DNA from: Planctomycetota bacterium
GTDB lineage: Bacteria; Planctomycetota; UBA1135; UBA2386
Reading direction: 5' to 3'
Assembly (NCBI GenBank): GCA_947455805.1
Contig: CANGSN010000193.1
Span: 1-6,423, forward strand
Length of the DNA: 6,423 bases
Positions 1 to 5,263 of this stretch are shown here, in pieces. Below the pieces are notes generated by a model. That model saw only the letters and a list, made by a program, of their open reading frames with translations, made no database searches and was not told the origin of the DNA. The translations under genes and the position numbers were made by a program. Each line of letters opens with the position of its first letter. Position 1 is the stretch's first letter.

Positions 1-788
1 AGCCACTGGCCGAGCACGTAGCGCGCGCGCGCCGACTGCGGCAGCAGGCTGCACGCGCGTTCCGCCGCGCGGCGCTGGGCGTCGAGGTCGCCGTGCTGCC
101 AGCGCATGCTGCACTCGGCGACGTCGAGCCAGGCGAGGCCGAGCTGTTCGTCGTCGTCGGTCCGGTAACCGCCGTCGTCGTGCACTTCGCAGTCGAAGCC
201 GTCCTCCCAGCAGAACGTGACGTTCGCGGCGTTGCGCAGCTGCCACAGCAGCAGCAGCTGGCCGTCGCCGCTCTGCGCCAGGGGCGACAGGCGCGGCTGG
301 CCGAACGGGTGGCGCACGAACGGCCGGCGCTGCAGCACCAGCGCGCCGTCGACGACGGACGCGAGCCATTGCGTGGTCGGGGCGCAACCGAGCGTGATCG
401 CAGCCACGCGCTGCGGCAACTCGATCACGCCGCGGCGGGCGACGCGCTGCAGTTCGCGGCAGACGGCGGCGGGATCGGCGACTTCGTCGAGCACGCCGCG
501 GCAGATGGCGACCTCGAACTGGTGGTCGGCGAACGGCAGCGCCGTCAGGTCGAGGCCTTGCACCTGCACGGCAGCGAGGTCGAGCACGCGCTCGGCGGGA
601 ACGCCGAGCAGTCGATGCGCCAGCGGATCGAGCGGCGGCAGCACGGCGCCGAACGCGTTGTGCAGCGGCACCACGCGCACGTCGGGACCGACCTGGACGT
701 TCGCCGAACTCGGCGGCGACGTCGGCGTCTCGGGCCGCGTGCCCGCATCGGCGCGGGCGACCATGGGACGGGGCAGCAGCGTGCTCAT
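1..788 (-). CDS. Methyltransferase-like protein (Methyltransf_11-type half-domain), C-terminus cut by the window edge
   Basis: The reading frame is open for 262 codons from an ATG at 788 to the left edge with no stop. Residues 80-125 resemble the second half of a class I SAM-dependent methyltransferase: a D-x-x-x-LPFAD block, a following FEVAICRGVLDEV strand-helix, DPAAVCRELQRVARRG, then VIELP. Family members usually read VLEHV where this has VLDEV. The glycine-rich SAM loop (motif I) expected just before is not visible: residues 66-80 read AERVLDLAAVQVQGL, and only about 45 low-complexity residues precede them. Residues 150-205 (PFVRHPFG, WQLRNAANVTF, WEDGFDCEV) resemble the tail seen after this domain in glycan-cluster methyltransferases. 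Residues 233-262 look helical, possibly the start of TPR-like repeats. The start has a good ribosome site and lies two bases after the glycosyltransferase stop, so the two are probably translated together. The family assignment is fairly secure; catalytic activity is doubtful. Confidence 0.7.
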   Translation of the reverse strand, partial: MSTLLPRPMVARADAGTRPETPTSPPSSANVQVGPDVRVVPLHNAFGAVLPPLDPLAHRLLGVPAERVLDLAAVQVQGLDLTALPFADHQFEVAICRGVLDEVADPAAVCRELQRVARRGVIELPQRVAAITLGCAPTTQWLASVVDGALVLQRRPFVRHPFGQPRLSPLAQSGDGQLLLLWQLRNAANVTFCWEDGFDCEVHDDGGYRTDDDEQLGLAWLDVAECSMRWQHGDLDAQRRAAERACSLLPQSARARYVLGQW

Positions 789-790
789 CG

Positions 791-2698
791 TCACTCCGTC
801 CACTTCACGAGGTTCGGCGTCGGGTCGAGGATCGACGCGTACTGCGCCGGGTTGCCGTGCGCGCCGTTCGGGTCGAGCTGCCGGTAGCGTTCGAACTTGC
901 GTACGCGATCGGCCGGCAGCGCCCAGCCGAAGTGCTTCAGCCGCAGGTCGCTGGTGGCCGTGCGCAGCCGGCCTATGGCGAGCGGCCAGCGCCCGCAGTG
1001 TTGCGCCGTCGTCTGGAACGCGTCGTCGAGCGTCGGCAGGTTGCGCACCAGGAAGTGGCGGAACGTGCGGTGCGCGCGCCACAGCGCGTCGTCGCGGTAG
1101 TGGTCCTGGTCCCAGAAGTCGAACAGGCGGAACGCGATCGCGTCGAAGCGATCCTGGTCGATCAGCCCGCGCATCGCCTGCGTCATGCGCGGCTCGAACA
1201 TCTCGTCGGCGTCGAGGCACAGGATCCAGTCGGGGCGGCGGGCGCGCGCCAGTTCCCACTGCAGCCGGCGCAGGCGGTGTTCGTCGTGGAACTGCGACTT
1301 GCCGAGCGACACCACCGTGTGCGGCACCGAGCGCAGCGCCTCGTGGCAGACGGCGACGCTGTCGTCGGTGCTGCCGTCGTCGACGATCAGCACCTCGTCG
1401 ACGTAGCGCGCGGCGTCGGCGAGCACGGAGCGCAGGAAGCGGCCGGCCTCGTCGCGCACCAGCATCGACAGCAGCACGCGGTTGCCTTGCGTCTTGCGCA
1501 CGATCGGCACCTGCAGCTTCTCGTGCACGCGCTGCAGCTGCAGGTCGGCGATGCGGAACGCGCCTGTGCCGCGTTCGTCGCGCATCGTCGCCAGCACGCC
1601 GAAGTCGTCGCGGAACGGCACGCCGTCGTGGCTGCCTTCGCGCACCAACGTGCCGCCGATCTGCATGGCGCCGTCGTCGAGGTCCTTCTGCGCCAGCCAG
1701 ACGACGTGCGAACGCACGACGCTGCGCTGGCGGCGCGCCATGGCGACGCGGTCGCCGGCGCCGAGCAGCAGGTTCTGCTGCATGCCGGGCGTGAACGCGC
1801 CGAGGCCTTCGCGGCCGTCGGTGGTGGCGTGGTGCGTGGTGCCCCAGGCGGTGATGCCGGCGCGGAACGCGGCCAGCGCCTCCACCCGCTGCTGCATCAG
1901 CGGCCGCGCCTCGCGGAACGCCTGCACGCGCGGCAGTTCGCTCGCGCGGTAGACGTGCAGCGGCGGATAGCAGGTGTCGGCGTGCAGCGACAGGCCGAGC
2001 ACCGCGGCGCGGATGCAGAAGTGGCGGTCCTCGCCCCAGAAGCCGAGGTTCGGGATCGCCTGGAAGTTGACGCCGGCCAGCAGCGCGCGCCGGCTCAGCA
2101 GCGTGCAGGCGCCGAGGCCGCCGACCTCGTGCAGGCCCGGCCGCAGCAGTTCGAGGAAGAACTCCTGCTTGCGCTTGTCGATCTCCTCCTGCGGCAGCAC
2201 CTCGTCGCGGCGCTGGCGGTGCAACGTGTACTGGTCGCGCAGCCACACCTGCGGACGATCGGGCAGCCCCGGCGCCCAACGCGTCCAGAACACCTCGCTG
2301 ACGACATCGACGCCCTGCGCCACCAGGTGGCGCAGCAGCTGCGGGTGCAGCACGAGGTCGCTGTCGACCAGGAACACGAAGTCGTGGCCCTGCTGCCGCG
2401 CGTGGTCGAGCAGCGTGTCCTTGAACCGCGCGACCTTCCAGATCAGCTCGTCGTTCCAGACGTGGCCGTACTCGTCCTTCTGGTAGACCTCGGGGGCATC
2501 GCCGCCGTCGAGCAGCAGTGTCGGCTGCGCGGCCGCGAACTCCTGCAGCAGCGTCGTCGAGGCCGCCTCGACGTTGTCGTCGACGAACGCGAACTCGACG
2601 CGCAGGCCGGTCGTGTCGAGCTCCGCCAGCGAGCGCAGGAACTCGCGCAGGATGGCGGACTCTTGGCGGACCGGGGCGCCGATCAGGATCGTGTGCAT
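791..2698 (-). CDS. Twin-domain family-2 glycosyltransferase
   Basis: A 635-residue protein with two GT-A (GT2-like) modules, expected to transfer sugars from nucleotide-sugar donors in the cytoplasm during surface-glycan or glycoprotein synthesis. Module 1 (about 1-260) opens with ILIGAPVRQE, has VDDN at 39-42 and the metal-binding VDSD at 111-114, then a GGLGACTLLSRR segment (193-204) and the GFWGEDRHFC acceptor/catalytic region (219-228). Module 2 (about 405-635) has LLSMLVRDEA (409-418), VLIVDDGSTDDS (436-447), the LDADEMFE metal site (495-502) and a conserved-looking tail RLKHFGWALPADR with DPNGA and a final LDPTPNLV block. Residues 265-400 between them match no domain I recognise. The ATG at 2698 is chosen because the fold begins at once; an ATG at 2758 would add a Pro/Arg-rich stretch of 20 residues. 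No clear Shine-Dalgarno precedes 2698. No signal peptide or membrane helix is seen. Donor and acceptor cannot be told from sequence. Confidence 0.88.
   Translation of the reverse strand: MHTILIGAPVRQESAILREFLRSLAELDTTGLRVEFAFVDDNVEAASTTLLQEFAAAQPTLLLDGGDAPEVYQKDEYGHVWNDELIWKVARFKDTLLDHARQQGHDFVFLVDSDLVLHPQLLRHLVAQGVDVVSEVFWTRWAPGLPDRPQVWLRDQYTLHRQRRDEVLPQEEIDKRKQEFFLELLRPGLHEVGGLGACTLLSRRALLAGVNFQAIPNLGFWGEDRHFCIRAAVLGLSLHADTCYPPLHVYRASELPRVQAFREARPLMQQRVEALAAFRAGITAWGTTHHATTDGREGLGAFTPGMQQNLLLGAGDRVAMARRQRSVVRSHVVWLAQKDLDDGAMQIGGTLVREGSHDGVPFRDDFGVLATMRDERGTGAFRIADLQLQRVHEKLQVPIVRKTQGNRVLLSMLVRDEAGRFLRSVLADAARYVDEVLIVDDGSTDDSVAVCHEALRSVPHTVVSLGKSQFHDEHRLRRLQWELARARRPDWILCLDADEMFEPRMTQAMRGLIDQDRFDAIAFRLFDFWDQDHYRDDALWRAHRTFRHFLVRNLPTLDDAFQTTAQHCGRWPLAIGRLRTATSDLRLKHFGWALPADRVRKFERYRQLDPNGAHGNPAQYASILDPTPNLVKWTE
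794..797 (-). promoter_or_regulatory. Ribosome binding site GGAG of the methyltransferase-like gene
   Basis: On the minus strand the order is GGAG, five bases, then ATG at 788. The site lies inside the last codons of the upstream glycosyltransferase gene, whose TGA is at 793-791. A GTG at 794-792 overlapping that stop is an alternative in-frame start, but the GGAG spacing favours the ATG. The arrangement indicates translational coupling. Confidence 0.6.
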
Positions 2699-2847
2699 GC
2701 GGGGCGGGGGGCGGACGGGCCTTGGGTGTCCGGGCCTCTCGGCCGATGGCATCGGCATTTCCGCGCCGGCGACTTCACACGTCCGCCGGTGCGTGGGCCC
2801 GATCCGCTCGCTACCCTGTTCGCCCCGCGATCGTCGGGAAACACCGC
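2699..2847. promoter_or_regulatory. Divergent spacer between the glycosyltransferase and antiporter genes
   Basis: These 149 bases lie between two gene starts pointing away from each other, so both promoters should be here. They contain a perfect inverted repeat, GCCGAT-GGC-ATCGGC, at 2742-2756, sitting 44-58 bases before the leftward start and overlapping the two alternative upstream ATGs (2752 and 2758) of that gene. A TTCACA hexamer (2774-2779) resembles a -35 box but has no -10 partner at the usual distance. The control of either gene cannot be read from this with confidence. Confidence 0.4.
2812..2817 (+). promoter_or_regulatory. Possible -10 element of the antiporter gene
   Basis: TACCCT fits the TAnnnT form of a sigma-70 -10 box and stands 30 bases before the ATG. 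That would give a leader of roughly 24 bases containing GGGAA (2836-2840) as a weak ribosome site. No convincing -35 box is found 16-18 bases upstream, so this is only a suggestion. Confidence 0.2.
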
Positions 2848-3939
2848 ATGGACTGGCTCACCGTCGTTCTGTTCGTCATCGGTCTCGTACTCCTGGTCGT
2901 CGGCGCCGACTGGCTCGTCAAGGGCGCCTCGCGCGTGGCGCTCGCCGCCGGGGTGTCGTCGCTGGTCATCGGCCTCACGGTCGTCGCCTTCGGCACCAGC
3001 GCGCCGGAGATGGCGGTCAGCGTGCAGGCGGCATGGTCGGGTGCCGCCGACATGGCGGTCGCGAACGTCGTCGGCAGCAACATCTTCAACGTGCTGTTCA
3101 TCATCGGCGCCTCAGCGCTGATCACGCCGCTTGTGGTCGCCCAGCAGCTCGTGCGCCGCGACGTGCCGCTGATGATCCTGGCCTCGATCGTGCTGTGGCT
3201 GATCGCGCGCGACGGCTTGCTGACGCGGGTCGACGGCGCCTTGATGTTCGGTTCGCTGGTCGCCTACACCATCTGGATCATCCGGCAGAGCCGCCGCGAG
3301 TCGAAGGCGGTCGAGGCTGAATACGAACAGGAGTTCGGCGGCGAGGCGGAGAAGCAGCATCCGATGTGGCAGAGCATCGGCTTCATCGTCGGTGGCCTCG
3401 CGTTGCTCGTGCTCGGTTCGAACTGGTTGGTCGACGGCGCGGTCGCGTTCGCCAAGTGGTTGGGAGTCGACGACGTCGTGGTCGGCCTGACCATCGTCGC
3501 CGCCGGCACCTCGCTGCCGGAGGTTGCCACGTCGCTGACCGCCGCCTGGAAGGGCGAACGCGACATCGCGGTCGGCAACGTCGTCGGCAGCAACCTGTTC
3601 AACATCATGGGCGTGCTCGGCGTCTCCGGCATGGTGGCGCCGGCCGGTCTGTCGGTGCTCGAGTCGATGGCCCACTTCGACATCCCGGTGATGATCGGCG
3701 TCGCCGTCGCCTGCCTGCCGTTCTTCGCCCGTGGCTTCACCATCCCACGGTGGGAGGGCGTGCTGTTCCTGCTCTACTACGCCGCCTACACGGCCTACCT
3801 CGTGCTCGACGCCAAGAAGCACGCGGTGCGCGACGACTACGGCCGCGTGATGCTGCAGTTCGTGCTGCCGCTGACGGCGTTGACGCTCGGCGTGATCGCG
3901 TTCCGCGTGCTGCGGACACGCAAGACGACAGCACCCTGA
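2848..3939 (+). CDS. Sodium/calcium antiporter, CaCA family (YrbG-like)
   Basis: A 363-residue inner-membrane cation antiporter, probably expelling Ca2+ in exchange for Na+ or H+. Both signature alpha-repeats are present: alpha-1 at 42-58 (GLTVVAFGTSAPEMAVS) with NVVGSNIFN at 73-81, and alpha-2 at 213-229 (GLTIVAAGTSLPEVATS) with GNVVGSNLFN at 243-252. Glu54 and Glu225, in the GTSxPE motifs, are the conserved ion-binding acids. The halves are inverted copies, as in this family, joined by a hydrophilic acidic loop (about 148-172). Ten helices fit the usual topology; an extra hydrophobic segment (334-353) before a basic tail suggests an eleventh, and the protein is somewhat longer than the roughly 325-residue E. 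coli type. The ATG at 2848 is chosen because TM1 starts immediately and GGGAA lies 7 bases upstream; the longer open frame upstream is Arg/Ala-rich and antisense to the neighbouring gene. Family assignment is secure; ion preference is inferred. Confidence 0.95.
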   Translation: MDWLTVVLFVIGLVLLVVGADWLVKGASRVALAAGVSSLVIGLTVVAFGTSAPEMAVSVQAAWSGAADMAVANVVGSNIFNVLFIIGASALITPLVVAQQLVRRDVPLMILASIVLWLIARDGLLTRVDGALMFGSLVAYTIWIIRQSRRESKAVEAEYEQEFGGEAEKQHPMWQSIGFIVGGLALLVLGSNWLVDGAVAFAKWLGVDDVVVGLTIVAAGTSLPEVATSLTAAWKGERDIAVGNVVGSNLFNIMGVLGVSGMVAPAGLSVLESMAHFDIPVMIGVAVACLPFFARGFTIPRWEGVLFLLYYAAYTAYLVLDAKKHAVRDDYGRVMLQFVLPLTALTLGVIAFRVLRTRKTTAP

Positions 3940-3963
3940 GTCGGCGCATGAGCGAGCGCAGCG

Positions 3964-4148
3964 GCATGTGCAGCAGGAACCCGACGGTTTCCGCCGTCTC
4001 GCCGTTCGCTGCTCGGTCGCGGGGCGCCGTCGGCGGTCTCCGGCGCCGCCTTCCGGGGGATTCGTGAATCCCTCGCCCAGCGAACCGCCAGTGGCGACCG
4101 AGAGCCGCCTGGAAGGGAACGCACCGAGTGGGTTCCGAGCGCGCATGC
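3964..4148. repeat. Inverted-repeat-rich intergenic element with imperfect 19-base terminal repeats
   Basis: The spacer after the antiporter stop is unusually structured. The outer ends (3964-3982 and 4130-4148) are inverted copies matching at 14 of 19 bases, including GCATG and a perfect GGAACCC/GGGTTCC pair. Inside lie a hairpin GGCGCCG with an 11-base loop (4023-4047), a near-palindrome GGGATTC-GT-GAATCCC (4057-4072), an 11-base palindrome CGCCA-G-TGGCG (4086-4096), a CCTTCC/GGAAGG pair (4049-4054 and 4111-4116), and two longer perfect pairs, GTTCGCTG/CAGCGAAC and CTCGGTCGC/GCGACCGAG. There is no U-run, so it is not a classic terminator, though the hairpins could end antiporter transcripts. 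It might be a REP/MITE-like dispersed repeat, a structured RNA leader of the next gene, or partly chance in GC-rich DNA. Its right end includes the ATG proposed for the next gene. No second copy is present in this window. Confidence 0.4.
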
Positions 4149-4714
4149 AGCGCCTGGCCGCGAGCCGCTTCGCGCTGTTCTTCATGTGCCTGCTGTCGTT
4201 CGCCGACGCCTGCTGCTCGCCGATCCTGCCGGAAGTGCTCTACGTGCCGATGGTCCTGCTGAAGCCGGAGCGGCGCTGGTTCTACGCGTTCTGGTGCTCG
4301 GCGGCGTCGGTGCTCGGCGGGGTCGCCGGCTACGCGATGGGGTACTGGCTGTGGGAGCACGGGCTGCGCGAGTTCGCGTTCGAGCACGTGCCGGGCTTCA
4401 CGCCGGAGTGGTTCGCCAGGGTCAGCGACTACTACGGCGGCAACGCCTTCCTGTGGGTGTGGCTCGGCGGCTTCACGCCATTGCCCTACAAGATCTTCAC
4501 GGTGTTCGCCGGTGTCTGCGCCGACAAGGTCGACTTCTGGGTGTTCCTGCTCGGGTCGATCACCAGCCGCTTCCCGCGCATCTACCTGACGGTCTGGCTG
4601 CTCGATCGCTTCGGCAAGCCCACCTACGACTGGCTGATGCGCCGCATGAGCCGGGTCGTGCTGGCCCTGCTGCTGGTCGCCCTCGGCTTCGTGCTCTGGC
4701 TGCAGTTCGGCTGA
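4145..4714 (+). CDS. YqaA/DedA-like (VTT-domain) small membrane protein
   Basis: A 189-residue membrane protein of the DedA/VTT superfamily, closest in pattern to the YqaA group. DedA relatives are linked to lipid-carrier recycling, membrane homeostasis and cation or peptide resistance; the role of YqaA proteins is poorly defined. Visible features are the first re-entrant region SFADACCSPILPEVLYVPM (18-36), a glycine-rich helix around 52-68 (ASVLGGVAGYAMGYW), the family-typical GGFTPLPYKIFTVFAGV (108-124), and a helix ending in an arginine motif SRFPR (141-145), with a last helix at about 170-188. The length is normal for the group. The start is uncertain: ATG 4145 gives the usual N-terminus but has no good ribosome site, whereas an in-frame GTG at 4064 has GGGGGA three bases upstream but would add 27 Pro/Ser-rich residues inside the inverted-repeat element. 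It is 205 bases from the antiporter, so probably separately controlled. Confidence 0.85.
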   Translation: MQRLAASRFALFFMCLLSFADACCSPILPEVLYVPMVLLKPERRWFYAFWCSAASVLGGVAGYAMGYWLWEHGLREFAFEHVPGFTPEWFARVSDYYGGNAFLWVWLGGFTPLPYKIFTVFAGVCADKVDFWVFLLGSITSRFPRIYLTVWLLDRFGKPTYDWLMRRMSRVVLALLLVALGFVLWLQFG

Positions 4715-4716
4715 CG

Positions 4717-4728
4717 GGCCGCGCGGCC
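4717..4728. repeat. 12-base perfect palindrome after the YqaA-like gene
   Basis: GGCCGCGCGGCC begins two bases after the TGA at 4712-4714 and is fully self-complementary. As RNA it could form only a short hairpin (GGCC stem, GCGC loop) and no U-run follows, so termination is doubtful. It also lies directly upstream of the putative promoter of the next gene, where an operator would be possible. In DNA this GC-rich it may be chance. Confidence 0.25.
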
Positions 4729-4729
4729 A

Positions 4730-4758
4730 CTGGCATCGAACGCGGTCGGGTCCACAAT
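4730..4758 (+). promoter_or_regulatory. Candidate sigma-70 promoter of the universal stress protein gene
   Basis: CTGGCA (4730-4735) matches the -35 consensus TTGACA at four of six bases. CACAAT (4753-4758) matches the -10 consensus TATAAT at four of six. The spacer is exactly 17 bases. Transcription would then begin about 7 bases after the -10 box, at or next to the GTG start at 4765, which has no Shine-Dalgarno. A leaderless message is therefore possible. This is inference from spacing and consensus only. Confidence 0.35.
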
Positions 4759-4764
4759 GCACGG

Positions 4765-5172
4765 GTGAAGATCTACGCTGCCACCGATCGGTCCGCCTCC
4801 GGCAATGCTGCGGTCGAACTCGCCCGTGCGTGGGCGGTGAAGTTGCAGGCCGAGCTCGTGCTGCTGCACGTCGTGTGCGATCCGGTGCTCGGCCCGGCGT
4901 TCACCGACGACGTGCCGGGCGACGTCGCGCGGGCGAAGCAGGAGCTGGCTGCGTTCGCCGCCAAGCTGACGCCACCGGCGCGGGTGCTGGTGCAGACCGC
5001 CGAGAACGTGGCCGACGCGATCGTCGCGGCGGCGGCCGACGGCGACTTCCTGTTCGTCGGTTCGCAAGGCAAGTCGGCGTTCGAGCGGTTCCGCCTCGGC
5101 TCGGTCGCCACCCAAGTGCTGCGCCACAGCAGCGTGCCGGTCGTCTGCTGCCCGCCGATGCCGTCGGCGTGA
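4765..5172 (+). CDS. Universal stress protein, single UspA domain, ATP-binding type
   Basis: A 135-residue cytoplasmic protein with one complete Usp fold, a normal length for single-domain members. The N-terminal strand VKIYAATDRSASGNAAV carries the conserved Asp8 of the nucleotide pocket; LVLLHVV (31-37) is the second strand. The C-terminal half has VADAIVAAA (82-90) and FLFVGSQGK (95-103). The ATP-binding signature G-2x-G-9x-G-S is exact: Gly99, Gly102, Gly112 and Ser113, followed by VLRHSSVPVVCCP (118-130). It is therefore expected to bind ATP and act as a stress-related regulator or chaperone-like protein; the partner is unknown. The GTG at 4765 is chosen because the fold starts at once and no in-frame ATG, GTG or TTG lies just upstream; an ATG at 4757 is out of frame and stops after three codons. 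The gene is 50 bases from the YqaA-like gene and may have its own promoter. Confidence 0.92.
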   Translation: MKIYAATDRSASGNAAVELARAWAVKLQAELVLLHVVCDPVLGPAFTDDVPGDVARAKQELAAFAAKLTPPARVLVQTAENVADAIVAAAADGDFLFVGSQGKSAFERFRLGSVATQVLRHSSVPVVCCPPMPSA

Positions 5173-5209
5173 TGGCGCGTTCGGCGCCGCTGTCGTCGCG
5201 AAACGATAC

Positions 5210-5256
5210 GTGTCGACGCAAGGGTGGGTGGACGCGCCGCCGCCGATCGTCGACAC
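5210..5256. repeat. 9-bp perfect inverted repeat in the helicase leader
   Basis: GTGTCGACG (5210-5218) and CGTCGACAC (5248-5256) are exact inverted copies separated by 29 bases, the second arm ending seven bases before the ATG at 5264. A third copy of CGTCGACAC occurs at 5308-5316 inside the coding region, exactly 60 bases after the second. The arms could pair in the messenger and enclose the AAGGG (5220-5224) and in-frame GTG (5228), or form a DNA-binding site. GTCGAC is frequent in this sequence as a Val-Asp codon pair, so chance is a real alternative. Confidence 0.3.
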
Positions 5257-5263
5257 TCTGCGG

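Noticed and set aside
93..1794. Plus-strand open frames of 264 and 525 codons at the left end
   Set aside because: They overlap the minus-strand methyltransferase-like and glycosyltransferase genes and have low-complexity Arg/Ala/Ser-rich products. The minus-strand reading explains the region.
857..3121. A 754-codon open frame on the plus strand across the glycosyltransferase gene
   Set aside because: It is antisense to a gene with clear catalytic motifs. Its product is Ala/Arg/Val/Gln/His-rich with no domain, a typical shadow in high-GC DNA.
4023..4047. GGCGCCG hairpin as an intrinsic terminator of the antiporter gene
   Set aside because: There is no following U-run and it is more than 80 bases past the stop, so I record it only as part of the inverted-repeat element.
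4757..4768. A three-codon mini-ORF (Met-His-Gly-stop) whose TGA overlaps the GTG start of the stress protein
   Set aside because: Too short to support. It has no ribosome site, and if the proposed promoter is right it would not be transcribed.
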